In this document: positions 13,380-26,397 of the stretch, piece by piece
Position numbering within the stretch: the first letter of the stretch is position 1
Layout of the letters: each line of letters begins with the position of its first letter
Source: Spirometra erinaceieuropaei
Lineage: Eukaryota > Platyhelminthes > Cestoda > Diphyllobothriidea > Diphyllobothriidae
Length of the DNA: 64,000 nt
Assembly (NCBI GenBank): GCA_902702965.1
Contig: CACRXP010000017.1
Span: 63,316 to 127,315, forward strand
Direction of reading: 5' to 3'
Notes under the pieces: model-generated
The model's database searches: none
What the model saw: the letters and a program-made list of their open reading frames with translations, nothing else
Told to the model about the DNA's origin: nothing
Position numbers and translations under genes: made by a program

Positions 13380-15241
13380 TTTCGATGAATTCCGTTCAGA
13401 CCTGCACACGTATTTCGTGTCCAAATATAAGAAAGTGCACAAAGCTATGACTACATAACCGCCTTTCCATCTGAGATAGGCCACATTTTGAAATCGAACT
13501 GTCGAACGGAGGTCGCATAGTTTTTGTAGAACGCCAGTGCCTTTTAAATTGACCAGTTACTCTATTATGATGCTCGAAAAAAATCAGCGATAGTAGCAAT
13601 CACAACAAGTTACTGGTTTCTCGTTAAACCCATAAATCCCGCTGGGCCGGATTCCTGGCTTGCCGAAGGTGCAGAGTAAACATCATACTCCGACCTATCG
13701 TCTCCCTACATAGCAATTTTTCATATGAATGGTGGTAGGGATGTATTGTCGTCCGCATGTTTTCTGCCGAATGGTCTATAACGAAAGTGGCTTCACATTA
13801 TAGAACCTATAAAATACCATAAATTAGTATCTATTGCATTAATTGCATTTTAAAGCGCAAATCATCCGATGAATCTGTTCCACATCAACCATTTCGTTGA
13901 CATTGGACATCAATTTGCAGTTTAGTTACTTGACAATTGACACAAATCTGACAAGTCATAACAACTGCTTCGGGTGAACTAATGGAAGGCATTTTATGGG
14001 TTCCTTTCCCCCAGCCTTTAATAAATGAAACATTCACGTACACTAAGTACCAAAGCAAGATCCGGGGTGACCGTGCCGAAAACACGTTTGCCGTTGAAGA
14101 ACCTTCCACATAATATGACTCAATACACACCGGACTCTTATAAATGAGATGGTCAAGTAATGTTGTAAGATGGAAAAAATATTACTACCTTCTCTTTTTC
14201 GAAGTCTATTCTATCAGAGTGTAACTGCAAACTAAGAAATTTACAACAGCCATTGATGGCAGACAGATTGTACACATTATCTACAATAACCCTACAGCAT
14301 GCAAAAGTGTTTCTGTGCCTGAAAAATACTGTGCATCGTTGAAGCACGTTGCAGAGCGTCAGAAGACACGCGGCTAGATGACTATATCCGCTTGACCTCT
14401 TTTGAATTAATAAGAACCCGGGTCATTCGATCAAAAGCGAAGCAGGCGCCGGACGGACATATGACAACACATTGGAACAACAACTAAAATCGAGAGGGTC
14501 ACTTGCTGCGTTAGCTATTCCTCTGATTAGACCTCACGATCGTTACAGTTATTTAAAAAAATGTCACAGATCATCGACCACGGACAAACATGTACTGCGT
14601 TTGATGCAATCTGAGGGCACGCTGGCATTTATTTAGGCACCCATTCTCCCCTTAAAATTAACTTATACAAACGACCATTAATGTCCTGGGCAACTTTTGT
14701 GCACATGAAGTGCCACATTGGGGGCATTATATTTGCATGTAATCTCAAATTACGGGAATTTTGAACTTCCGGCCACATTTGAGGTCCTGGGTCACTGTGT
14801 TCACATGGATTATTGTTTGACAGTAGTTTGTCATTTATGAATATCAAATAGACATTGTCTGACAGGGAACGATCAAATGCTTTACCGGAAATCTATTTGG
14901 CGGTGGAGGTAATGAACCATAAAACACGTAAAAACGACATGTTTGTCGAAGCGGTCAAGATAGCGAGTGTCAATTAAAGTACTTTGCATAAAACTTTAAA
15001 TTTTGCTTTATTTCCCACATTTACACTAAAAAATTCAAAAAATAGCGCGTCTGCCTTCGATAACTTCACTTCGCGCCATAGTCATGCTAGATAAACATCT
15101 GATATTCATTGAAAGTCATATGATTTTGAATATTTTAATAAAAATATGGGTAATTAAGAGGAAAAAAATAACTAGCATTCCACATTTATAGGATCAGACT
15201 CGACCCTGTAAGCAGCATTCATTTCAAATTTATTAATCAGT
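13380..15241. other. Unassigned sequence
   Basis: I see no gene, RNA or repeat that I can support. Open frames of 60-80 codons on the minus strand (13396-13599, 13885-14130, 14153-14347, 14629-14847) carry no motif. Confidence 0.5.
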
Positions 15242-15853
15242 TTAAAACGCTTCATCTGGACTGACATTTCGCAATACAGACCAACACCCGAAGGGACGTC
15301 GAGATTGAAGGACAGCCCAAAGCGTTGACATGACGTTGATTTCAGCGTCTGTAAAAACCAGTTTGTTTCTTTCATTTTCGTCACAGTTAGGGTTGTATAT
15401 ATTTGATCTAAGGGATAAATATTGTTGATTTGTAAAAATAAGTTGCTCCACAAATTTGCTTTTTGTATAAACCAATGTAAATTTTGCATGAATGCGTTTG
15501 GCCTGGTGGCGCTCAGGCAATTTTCCATAGGCTCGCCTTGACCAAACGCTGTCCGATGATAACGGTTTAAAAAGAGCCTGCGATGTCATTACTGAGGCGT
15601 AAATATCGACTGTGCAATAATACATGGTAAAGAAACTTTCCTGCTTAGAACAGGTAACATTATCTTTAAGGACAAACGTCGTTAAACGACCGGACAATGG
15701 AGGAACACATTCGGGAAGTAGGACGGGTCCTTTAAACTGAAGCCGACTCTCTAGAAGTCCTTTGAAAATTGTAGTCATCTGCAGATCAGAATGAGGCCCA
15801 CACCTTACTCCGACTACGGGAAAAGAATAGTACGCCTCGTTACCATCTGGAAT
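15242..15853 (-). CDS. Hypothetical open frame, possible exon
   Basis: This minus-strand frame is open for 204 codons, from just after a TAA at about 15854 down to a TAA at 15242-15244, in an AT-rich setting where such length is unlikely by chance (my rough estimate, not a computed value). The translation looks protein-like and not low-complexity: it contains RCGPHSDLQ, FKGPVLLPECVPPLSGRL, VTCSKQESFFTMYYC and SVWSRRAYGKLPERH. An AG acceptor-like tract (TTCTGATCTGCAG) sits just before an in-frame ATG at 15778, so translation or an exon could begin there. I do not recognise the family. It has no transposase or RT motif and no signal peptide that I can defend. It could be an exon of a parasite gene, a decayed element protein, or chance. 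Confidence 0.35.
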   Translation of the reverse strand: MPDGNEAYYSFPVVGVRCGPHSDLQMTTIFKGLLESRLQFKGPVLLPECVPPLSGRLTTFVLKDNVTCSKQESFFTMYYCTVDIYASVMTSQALFKPLSSDSVWSRRAYGKLPERHQAKRIHAKFTLVYTKSKFVEQLIFTNQQYLSLRSNIYNPNCDENERNKLVFTDAEINVMSTLWAVLQSRRPFGCWSVLRNVSPDEAF

Positions 15854-18239
15854 TTAATGGTATTCGTAGCATTCAGGTTACTTCTGTGAGAACACCTTTG
15901 CTAAACTTGATATTGCATTTATTTGCAAACTCGTATGTATAAATATATCGGCAAATAAACTTTATTTATAATTACGCACTAAACACACACAAATTAGTTA
16001 AAATTAAGACATGACAATTAAAATGAAAAGGGTGTCTTATAACAAAATAACGATGACGTTTGTTTCCTCCGACAATTTTATATGAGGTGTGTATAGTGGC
16101 TAACGTAAGGGCAGAACAAACTAGACCACCACGCATATATACTAGAAAATGTCCTTAAATTAGTAAGTTCTGCAAATAATTTTATAAATGACAGTAAACA
16201 TTACACGAATGTTCACTTTCATTTTTTAAAAAAAAAGTGGATAATCATATTTCACAAATTTGCTTATGCACTGACTTGAGTAAGCTATTATTCGTAACTT
16301 TTATGTGCATTTGTGTATATGGGGCATTCAAAAGTTGGCATAAGATTAGAATACGTCTAAAAACATTAAAGTGTTTGAGCATGCAATGATTAGGAGATGC
16401 ATTACAGACACTTTGGAAGTTTCTAATTAGATGAAATTTATATTCGTATTTTAGTGTGTTTCTGATTGACAACTGAAGTCGTAAAATTGCTTGATATCAA
16501 GACATGTACGATACTGCTAAATTAATTTGTTTGAAATGACATATATTGGCAATTTCTACAGTAGTTTAACTTGTATATACTATATTTTACGTCGCAGAAT
16601 TTACAGAATAGGCCTTTGATATACGTATATATATAACATATTTCACTCACGTGTACTGTCTAAACGCTGACTCCACAATTTGCAGCATGTGCAAATCGTT
16701 AGTGTGCATAGTAAGTACAAAATCACGCGCGAACAAATGCTTTTGCTGTTAGGTAGTAATTCTTTGCAACCTGCTGGTCAATGTCTGCGAGAAGATGTGT
16801 TAAATGTCAAACAGGTGGATGTTAATAAAAGAACCGTTTATCGCGCGCCGCCCAATGATATCCTTACGTAGTGAGGAGAGGTCGCCAATTAAATGAGAGC
16901 GTTATGAGGCAGCTGAAATAAATGTGCTAAAAATGACAATTGACTTAATATAATAATTACGCAAATTCTTAATTGTCGTCAAGATTAATAATTCTTAATA
17001 ATTCTTTCTCTATTGATGAGCAATGGAACCGGGCGACAGAGCCGGGTTCCATAAGTTTATTATACGCTTGATCAGTTACAGCCGTAAAGCCAGACAATCA
17101 GCATGGGGAATAAATACGCGTTACCTATGCTTATCAACTACGAATCTTAGTATTGTGTGGGACTGCAGGATGTAATGGTAATTACAAGGACAGGTTAGGT
17201 TTACTGGAATTAAATCCGCCCCTGGTTTTCGTGGCCATGCAGATCGCGGTAGCTCTCAGCCAACGTGCAATTTCGATAATTTGTCTTGCAATAATGTTCT
17301 TAGTCGCCTATGACACAGTCTTGATAAGTAACAGATCGTACAGCACCATATGCGCAGACTCGGCTGGGCTCAAGGCGGACTGTGACCGATCGCGTCTTTG
17401 TTGATCTCGTCCAACGTTTTTGACGCGAATATTCTCATCCGGCGTATGCATTTTGACCGGACGATGCCCGTTTCGAATCCCCTATACAGTATCACATGCA
17501 GGCTAGTCCTGTCTGACCCGCTTACCTACCACGAAGGCTAATATATATTTCCACGCTGACGATGCCCGGTTTTGATGGGTTATATACAGCTACATGCAGG
17601 CTATTCCTGCTCGAATTTTGTCTTACCATGCGGGGGAGTGTTTTTTCTCCTGCAAAGCTATGACAATTATTTTTTAATTATTTCATGGTGTTTTTGTTAC
17701 AGCGAGCTCATCATTTATTAAAGGACTACTAATTCAGAAAGAATGAATTGCATGCTGTACAGATTCTGTCTAACTCGTCTAAAAATCATAAGAAAGCTTG
17801 TCCCTTTTTACATATAAGAGGACCCGATTGGTATTTGATACATCTACTTTATTTATTTATTATTTCACAAATAGTGCCTGAAATTTGGAAATCCTTATAT
17901 GCAGGTAAGACAACAGGTTGATAGGAAAATAATGTGGGGATCGGACTATATCCTGAATACCAAACGATATATGTTTATTCATAAACGTTAAACAAGACTT
18001 CCTCTGCTGCAAATTATGCAATATCAAATAAGTTTTTTCCATGTTTTCGATGACATATGCTGCACCGCACCTTTAAATTTAAGAGCAATGAACAAAAATG
18101 GTTATATAAGTAGTAAGATTTTACAAAGTGCAGGTTACACAGACTTCCTCATCGATTCCATCCTCAGAACGACGTTTTCGTTTTGCCCTTGATTTTAGAT
18201 ATTTGAGTGGGCAAAGAGATAGTCTGATAAAAAACAACT
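15854..18239. other. Unassigned sequence with one short tandem duplication
   Basis: Apart from the 98-bp duplication listed separately, no gene or RNA is recognisable. Open frames are 60-83 codons and carry no motif. Confidence 0.5.
17460..17630. repeat. Diverged 98-bp tandem duplication
   Basis: GACGATGCCCG at 17460 recurs at 17558. Both are followed by a TATACAG tract, then ACATGCAGGCTA, then TCCTG and TTACC at matching spacing. The two copies are diverged. Confidence 0.6.
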
Positions 18240-19960
18240 AGAAAAATATGTCCACATCACTAAAAATCGTATGTTAAATGTCGCGAAACTTTTCTCCCGA
18301 ATACTAAGAACTCACAGAAGAGCTCAGCGTCTTGTCTCACGAGACGTTGTCGATAATCCTATAGCTGACACTCAGTTAACCGCCGATGGTTCCAATGTTT
18401 TCCTGTCCAAACACGTTTTTAATAACACGTTTACGCCGATTCCGACCATTCAGGCATTGATGGGACAGTTCTCAAAACTTTAACTTTCACTGTGTGGAAT
18501 GTGACTGTAGGAGTGCGGTGTCTTCTTTAACCTCATAACCAAGGGCGTGATGGTGTCCCAGTATGCATTCTAGAAGCAGATGAAACTGCAATTCAAGATA
18601 TGTTATCTCGCTCTTGAAAGGGAAACCTTTCCTTATTTGTGGAAGAAATAACACCTTTTGCCAATTCCCAAGCATGGATAATCTAAGTTATTTGATGACT
18701 TTGGGTCAATGAGCACACTCCCCGCAGTTTCATATATCTTAGTGAAATTGATCAAAATAAGATCATGTGTCACTTAGCAGAGAATAACCTACTGAACGCT
18801 GCACAACATGGATTCCCCAAAGCTCGATCTTGTGACGCCCGTCAATTATCTTCCTTTGGCTATGCTTTCAAATCTAAAGACAACGGTTTTTCGCTTAACA
18901 TTGTCTATTTCGATTTCCTGAAGGCTTTTGATCGTGTTGAACATGCTACTGTTCTCATGTAACATTCCGCTTTCGGAATAGGTGGCAAAATTCTGAATTC
19001 TATATCGCCTTACCTGAGCGCTTTTACACAAGGAGTTAAGATTTCCAATGCTATCTCCAACCCCACATGTGTGAGTAATGGAGTCATTCAGGGTACCTTA
19101 CTTGTCCCGCGATTTTTGCCGTTTGTTAACGATGAATTGGACTTATTTCAGAATGGTTAACTCTTCATGTATGCCAATGATCTCAAAGTTGCATATCAGT
19201 ATAAGTTGGCAGAATGTGACATCGTGTTTGAGGTCCTAAAGAGCGAGGTGCAGGCCTTTGCCCAGTGGCGCCGCCCATGGCGCCAATCTCTTTCTTGAAA
19301 TAAGTGCTTAGTCATGGCGGTTGCAGATTACCGCCAAACTCAAATAAATATTGACGGCTACGAATAAATATGTCTGGGGTTATTAAGGAGCTAGGCAGGT
19401 CAGAATCCAAATGTTTTAACTTTTCCCAGCACTGCGCTCTGGTAATCCCCAAAGCACGTAGAACGACCGGGTTTATCCTCCGAAACTTTAAAACCAGCGA
19501 TATTAGAGTGCGCCTTTATAACGTGTACTTTAGAGCTGGCCAGGAATACTGTTCGTTTTTATATAAGCTCATACGTGCTGCTGAGCGGAACTAAGTAGAA
19601 TCCGTCAAATATTTTTTGCCAAGAGAATTTCAATCCCGGAACACCAAGAACGGGCGTTGCGGCTCACAGGCATTGATACTTTCTGGTTTCGTATATTACA
19701 GAAAGGACCCTTTTTTATTATTTAGGCTTTTATATAGTCGTGCCTTTATCCCCTCACTACTTTAATGCATATTGGCCACCCTCGACGTAGCAGTCACCGT
19801 GAGGTATTTTATTTCATCTTCTGGTATGTACCGTTAACTATCGTCAGTCCTTTTCTGCAAATGCGATTGCCCTTGGGAAAAAACTACCCTGGAGTGTTAA
19901 AACCTATCAGAACTATCCTTTGCTTAATGAAACTATTACTTGATTTTTGGATTCAGGAAA
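18240..19960 (+). pseudogene. Second LINE (CR1/jockey-like) RT relic
   Basis: A different LINE family from the one at 11.6 kb, heavily decayed but continuous. 18271-18483 encodes the linker before the RT (RAQRLVSRDVVDNPIADTQ, then LSKHVFNNT). 18490-18760 carries a frame-broken GRDGVPVCILEADETA and PFLICGRNNT stretch. 18765 onward holds ENNLLNAAQHGF, then YFDFLKAFDRVEH (motif A, about 18905), GVIQGTLL (motif B, about 19081), and YANDLKVAYQY (motif C, about 19168). The first catalytic aspartate of the usual YADD has become N. The thumb and C-terminus (AQWRR, FNFSQHCALVIPKARRTTGF, VRLYNVYFRAGQEYCSFLY) follow to 19594, and later text such as LGKNYPGVLKP reaches about 19960. Stops and frameshifts are frequent. 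It cannot be active. Confidence 0.8.
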
Positions 19961-20499
19961 ACGCCCACGAGTTTTGTATGCTGAATCCATTTTCTCGAAT
20001 GTACCGTGGCGATGGCGTTCGTGGTGTACGATGCCTATGTTTAATGCTAATGTCTCATCAGGCTATGCCCGACTTCATGAAAATAATTGGTAACTGATAA
20101 TATCGGGTGCGGTTCTACCCCTTACTTTCTTGACTGTTTTCATTCCATGGACGGCAGTTTGTTTTTCTTATGAACCCTGCAAACAATGCAAAACCCCCAT
20201 CAGATTTTTGCCCCTTTTTGACGGGTGATTTTTCTCGGCTGGTGGGATTTTTGTTTAACGTTTCACCGACAATGCCATGTAGACTGGCTTTATATACTAT
20301 TATTATTACTCTGTGTTTTGCTTGTCGAAATACGTAACCAAGACATGTAAACATATCACTCAGAAGCGGGTGATTTATGCATTTTCGATAAATTATTGCT
20401 TCGAATGTGAGAGCTCTTTAAGCGTAAGTTAATATACTGCGTCTGATAAAAGTCTGTTCACATAAAATTCGAGCGGGAATCCAACAGTTTGACTATATG
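19961..20499. other. Unassigned sequence
   Basis: A minus-strand open frame at 20115-20354 has no motif. Nothing else is recognisable between the LINE relic and the SINE. Confidence 0.5.
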
Positions 20500-20705
20500 T
20501 AATTACCGGCAATGATAAGGGAGACTAGAATGGCCATTTCTGGCATATTACCCGTCTTCAGCCAGTCATACCATCCGCGAAAGTTGGAACGCACGAGTCT
20601 CGAACTCTCAACCTGTTAATTAGAAGACCAACGCATATAACAACTGGGCCACGGGCCCGTTGCCCTGTAGGTTACGATCGGGAATATACAATGGTGAGCG
20701 GTGAG
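20500..20705 (-). mobile_element. tRNA-derived SINE (Arg-like head type)
   Basis: Read on the minus strand: leader with GATCGTAACC, then a tRNA-like head GGGCCCGTGGCCCAGTTG (A-box region), an anticodon-loop-like CTTCTAA, a B-box-like GAGAGTTCGAGACTC, then the shared SINE body (GACTGGCTGAAGACGG, CCAGAAATGGCCATTC) and a degraded GTCTTTGTCGG end. An RNA polymerase III promoter is implied by the A and B boxes. The CTTCTAA loop suggests a tRNA-Arg(UCU)-like ancestor, which is an inference. Confidence 0.82.
20523..20567 (-). ncRNA. SINE hammerhead motif
   Basis: Minus strand: stem I GACTGG/CTAGTC (6 pairs, one G-U), core CTGAAGA, stem II weakened (GGGT/TGCC), GAA, then ATGGCCAT as stem III and T17. 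The CTAGTC strand differs from CCGGTC of the 48-kb copies, yet pairing with GACTGG is kept. Confidence 0.65.
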
Positions 20706-22139
20706 CGCCAATCTATCAGTTTGAATAGATTGCTAGCCACATCATTCAACGCATTCCCAGTAAACAAAACGTGCAACCTAATCATGTCCCAGACGAGCTG
20801 ACCGCCATAGTTGAGGAATGACCTCAGACAGGACTAAATACTATCGGCCTAAGTGAACTCACCCTTCTCCACGACCCTACATACGAAGGAGCTGTCTGTC
20901 AATTCAACAAAACAGGGCTACGTCGCTTGACAAGCCTAAGCACTGGTTCTGCTGTCAGAAACGGGCACAGTCTTTTATTGACTCTGCAAGTTACTCTGTA
21001 GTCTAAGACATTTTGCATATGGCGATGTCTCACATCATGTCTTTAAATATATTTTGCAAAGCATGCGAAATAAAGGTGATCGTTGTAACAGACGATAATC
21101 GGTCCGAAGTTGCAAAAACCTGCCAGGAACTATCCTCACAGTAACTGAGCGGCAACTTTTGATGATGCATACACACGGATATGTAGATTTTATAGGATGC
21201 CGCCGTTGTGCCAAAACAAATCTATACACAGTTAAAACGTATGAAGGTTATGCACCAGTGCTTTGGAGATTTTATTAGCCAATTCTTTCAAACAATCTGC
21301 CGGAATATAGTCCGCGCGCAATGACTTACCTATGTTGAGATACTGCAGTTCTTTGAAAACCACGGCAGCTGTCAACAGGACTATTAGCAGCACGAATATA
21401 TGTAGGTATTGGACATTGATGACCCTATTTAAGTACAATGTTTTCGCAGATTCGCGTTAACAGTAGTTTTGCAGACATCTATATTTTTTTTCGAATCACA
21501 GTAAAGTCGTTATGATAAGAAAGCACGTCTGTTCACTGTAAGTTGGCACTGAAAAATTGTGCATGACAAAGTGCTTCACAGAGCTGGCTGTGATTAGTCA
21601 TGTTATAAAAGCCCATTTCTGTTTTAAAAAAGCGTACACATTTTCCTTTAAATAAGTACATTGTATGAAAATGTACGACCTCACTTGGTATCGAGTTCAA
21701 AGATCGGACAAAACGCTGACCGAATGAAAATCTTCCTATGGCCTAGCGGCCTGCCTTAACTCTTGACTTTGCCAGGATGCAAACTCATAAGTTATGCGTT
21801 CCTAGTGAACAACTTTTTCCACGGCAATTAGGAATCCCCGGAGTTAACTGCAGTTAAGCTGTCTATAAGAGTAAAGTAATAATTCAAGGACATTTGGCCT
21901 CTCCTGGTAAGAAAAGTGCTTAATAAAAAAGACCGAAACCTATGTTCCTAGTGAATATAGACAAAAATAATTTGCGAAAATGTTTGATTTCTCGACGTTT
22001 TAAACTAATTCGTTGCCATTGTCAAAGGTAGGTTCAGAGACCCGGGCATTTCATCTCGAATGATAATACAGTGAAGGCCAATCGTAGGTGTATACTCAGT
22101 TCACTGAATCATTCCATTATTTCTATTTGTGGGCCGGTC
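20706..22139. other. Unassigned sequence
   Basis: No gene or RNA recognised. 20950-21020 resembles 7590-7680 (GCTGTC.GAAAC.GGCACA..CTTTTAT) and may be a dispersed repeat. Minus-strand frames of 64 and 68 codons at 21035-21438 have no motif. Confidence 0.5.
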
Positions 22140-24880
22140 TCATATCATTTTTTTCCTTCAGCTTTAGCTGATCATTAATGTACTTTGCTAGCCAGGCAGG
22201 GCGACTGGTCGCAAGTTGGCAAAAGAACGAAATCAGATCCATCAAAAGCGTTTGAGGTGATCTCCGGGCTTCCTCTGGGTTTTCAACCACAAAAATTCTG
22301 GTCCAAGGAACTGAGTTGATTCCTTGTTATATTAAATTACCTATGCCATACATTTTTACTGATGGCCTGTTGTCCACTGGCATGGTGAAAAATGTAAGCC
22401 TTCATATACGGTAGGGGGGATAACTCATGAATTGACAGCGGAAATTCAGAAATGGGTTTCCCTTTCAAAAAGATTAATTAAATTGTGTTGTTAAACTACC
22501 ACTAATACATACTTATTCTATAATTTGTTCGATCACCGCAGGATTCCGGCTTCTAAACGGACTTGTTTTCGACTACATGCGTAAACCGCACTTTGTAAAA
22601 AATGAATGCATATATCGCAGGCATTTTTATTGCTCATGTTTGCTGTCCTTGACAACTTAATTATATTTCATAAAAACATGCTAAAACTATTCAGTATTTA
22701 GCTCATTCGTTAGAAAATTACTTCTTCATCCAAATTTATGCTCGCAGGAAAAGTAAAATTCGGATTTCAAACGTTTTTTCTAATTTTCGAGTAATTTCGA
22801 ACCCGACCTTCCGTTACACGTGCTTCCGATGTTTCCAAAATGCAATCAGTATATTTTGCGGGTATGGAAAACCATACATTGCCCTACGATATCTAAAACA
22901 GACCTTATGGGGTTTGTAAAATTTAACAGTTGCTTTGAGCAACATCGTAAACTTAACAAGCCCCACTGGGTTATGTAGAGGCATGATGTTTTATGAACGG
23001 CCACTTCACCGTATTAAAAAATCTTATATTTAGACACTTTTCGAAAAGAATTTTCACATTCGTTTGAATATAAAATTGAAAGACTACGTAGTGATTTACC
23101 GAATGAGTGAATAAGCAAATAAATTTATGGATTTTCTGCATAAATTATAATAAAGGTTTTGACGTTCATTGAAAATCATTGAAAAAAAATGCATGCTAAT
23201 CATGTAGTCATTATTTTGCACAGTATTGCTCCCGTATGCAGTCCCTAAGAATTTATTGTAGATGCCGGCAGCCTATTTTAGCAGAATTATTGCAGAATAA
23301 TTCCGCATGATGAGTAATTTTACAACACTACTCATTAAGTCTTTTCGAAAGAAAAGGGCATTTCAGATTTCCGGTTGATATTTCATGAGTTAGCCCACTA
23401 CTGAATATGCGACGTTCTGTAATTCTTCCGAATATGCACTCTGAACTGCATTTTGTCATTGTTATTTAATTCATTTGTGAAAGCGATGTTTAGACAATAG
23501 GTTCCATAATTCTCATAAATATCGTTGTATATCTATGCACTTTGTGACTAAGCGAGCCACATGTGTGGTTCATCAGCTAAAGGAACTAAGAGGAATGTAA
23601 AGCGATGGATTAGCCCAGTAAGTAGCGAATTGGTTAAAATTTCCAGTAATGATGACTGCTTAGTTCTTATCCATTTTCTTCACCTTATTTAGGAGCAAGT
23701 CGTCAGAAACATCCAATTATTTTGGTTCTTTATAAACCGTCGGAAATCTTTGGCTTTTGTAAAAGGCTTCGTTTTAGCAAAATTCCGACGGCTTTATGAT
23801 CAAGGCTCAGAGAATGCGCGCCTACAGCGGGCGATTTTGTTGAATTTATTCTTGAAAAAAATCTCGCCACGATTTATATTTTGAATGTGCATGCGAAAGA
23901 TGTGACATTAATGGTCAAACCTGAGCATTCAAGATTAAGTTGGTTACCATGATGGCAACCATATTGGCTATTTTTGGTAAATTGCGCCAGGAGCTTATCA
24001 ATTTTTGAAATCGCACTTTGAGTAGTAGTATATTTAAACCTAAACATGGGCTTAACCGACACGTCCCACTGAAGCACCACATGGTCGCGTTCAGGATGTT
24101 CTTTTGTCTACGGTATACGGGAGCTACAGCTTATATTGCCAGGCTTGCGCGAAGGTCATATTTGCTAATTGTTCGAAGGTAAGTTATTGAACAAAAACCA
24201 CAGAACATGCCGTGCTTACAAATGCCCTATACTGCTTGGAACAATGTCGTAGTGAATATCCCGTTTTCCTCAATTTAAACAAATTCCAACTCATTTAGCT
24301 ACAGTCGAGTTACAGAAAAAGTATGAGATTTGCTGTCTGTCTTTCCTTTTAGGCCACAAACTCGAACCCCAGATGTTTGGATTTTACTCACACTCCAACC
24401 TTTGTCTCACTGCGCCATGAATCAAATAGTGCTATAAGTATGTTATGAGCGGCCAAAAGATACCTCATCTACCCTGCCAAAATGATTTTTTGTAGCGTTT
24501 TTAGAATGTTTTTCTGGAATGTGTTTAACTAGAGCGTTCAGGAAAAGCGCCACTGAATGAAGGAAGTCTATAGTATTTTGAGGAACGATTGACGAGTGGT
24601 GACCTAATTATGCAATGGATTAAGGTTCCTAATTAACTGGGAATTACTAGAATTCTCAAATATTCCCGCTATTCTATAAGCAATGCAGGTGTGGTATGGT
24701 TAAGGTCTTAAAATTCGCCAGGGTAAGATGTGCACTTCAAATGGCACCAAACGTGAAGTAAAAGCCAATATCATCTCTCAATGGACACGCTTGTACTTTA
24801 TTCTGAAAATACCTATAAGGGTTTTTTGAATTATTTGACTGATATCTTGTGTGGGTAATTTGGTCAATTTAAAAGGTCTA
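22140..24880. repeat. Segmental duplication copy A
   Basis: Sequence blocks at 22140-22400, 23440-23540 and 23860-24880 align in order and orientation with 25008-26397. Shared strings include GGCCTGTTGTCCACTGGCAT, ATCCATCAAAAGCGTTT, TTTATTGCCAG region text and AAGATGTGCACTTCAA. Copy A is longer because it holds an inserted ~972-bp element (22421-23392) and about 300 extra bases near 23560-23860. No protein-coding function is apparent. The copies are clearly old, with many substitutions and indels. Confidence 0.8.
22421..23392 (+). mobile_element. ~972-bp non-autonomous element with inverted termini (copy 1)
   Basis: The left edge TAACTCATGAATTGACAGCG and the right edge ending TTGATATTTCATGAGTTA are inverted repeats. 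Similarity continues about 50 bases inward (GGAAATTCAGAAATGGG against the complement of GGGCATTTCAGATTTCC). No transposase frame is present. The same element occurs at 33913-34880 (968 bp) and inverted at 5047-5991. The paralogous copy B at about 25265 lacks it, which gives a near-precise empty site. TA at both edges fits a TA target duplication. The superfamily is not determined; a Tc1/mariner-type mobiliser is possible but unproven. Confidence 0.8.
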
Positions 24881-25007
24881 ATTACAGCAACGCAGGAACT
24901 TATTTTTAGTCGAATGTTAATATATTAAAAATGAATTTGCGACGTCTGCTGACCGCTCGTAATTAGGTCTTAAGCTGTCTTTGTGGACGGTTTTACATAA
25001 TTTCCTT

Positions 25008-26397
25008 CATTCATTCTTAACCGCTTATTGAGGTTCCTTGTTAGTCAGACAGTGCGACCAGTCGAAAGTGGACAAGAGGACAAAATTAGATCCATCAAAA
25101 GCGTTTTCAATTTTTTCCGATCTTCCTCTGGGTTCTTAAACACATAGAGTCTGGTCCAAGGAACGCAGTTTATTCGTTATTATACTAAAATATGTCTAAC
25201 ATATTTTCAATAATGGCCTGTTGTCCACTGGCATTGTTAAAAGTGTACGTTTTCATATTTATGCGTGGTTTGGACACTCTCCTGAAGATGCGCTCTAAAA
25301 TAAATTTAGTCATTGTTATCTAAGTCTTTCGTGAAAACCAACGGTTTCCCTGATTCTCCTTAAATCTCTTTGTATATTCGCGCTTACGACGGCCGAGATT
25401 GTTGACTTAATATATGAGACAACCTAATTACCATATATGTTTAACTGTTTCGGCGAAAGATTTGACATTTATCGATTGAAAAGTCAGCATTCCAGATTGT
25501 TCAAGTAATCCAGGTTACAATGATGACATCGATAGAAACTTTATTTCTGACTATTGTCTCAGGAGTTCGCCAACTCTTAAAATCGGACGTTGAGAGTTAG
25601 TATGTTAAAGGGCAAATATTGCCCAAACCGACATGTCCCACTGTAGTTCCCCGTAGCCGCATTCTAGTTACCGTTCTGTCTATGGTATATTTGATCGATT
25701 GCCTTTATTGCCAGACTTGTGAGAAGGTCATTTCTGATGATTATCTGAGGGTAAGTGATTGAAGAAAAATGCCGGAGAACACTATGCACTTACAAAATGG
25801 CTTAGACAGATTGCAACAATGCCGTGGTGAGTGGTTTTCGTTCCTCGATTTAAACAAATGCCAACGCATTTGACTACAGTCGAGGTACAGAAAAATTTTC
25901 AGATTTGATGTATAGTATTTTATTTTAGCCCACAACTTCGAGACCTATATGTACCTATACCTATATATATGGCCAGTCTTAATTATTGCGTTCAAGGGAA
26001 GTGCCACTGGATGCAGGCTGTCTAGACTATGTTGAGGAACGTTTGACGAGAGGTGACCAAACTATGAAATATATGAAGATTACTAATTTACTGGGAATAA
26101 CTAGAAAGACTCAAATTTTTCCTCTATTCTATAAGCAATACAGGTATGGTATGGATGAAGCCTTTAAATTTGCCGGACTAAGATGTGCACTTCAAGCAGC
26201 AGATTTTTGGATTGATAAAAACGAAAAATCTCTGAGTTCACCAATGCACAATAAAGAATACATACGCCAAACGTGAATTAAAGCCAACTTTTCCTCCCAG
26301 CGGACGGCTTGTTCTTCATTCTGGAAACACCTTTTAGCTCTTTTTAGTGATTTGACTGATATCGTGAGTGGTTTATTTGACCAATTTCAAAGGTCTA
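25008..26397. repeat. Segmental duplication copy B
   Basis: Direct repeat of copy A (22140-24880). It lacks the 972-bp element and about 300 bases of copy A, but holds about 70 extra bases near 26150-26260, within an open frame of 96 codons at 25986-26276 (contains RCALQAADFWIDKNEKS). That frame is broken in copy A, so coding function is doubtful. Confidence 0.8.
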
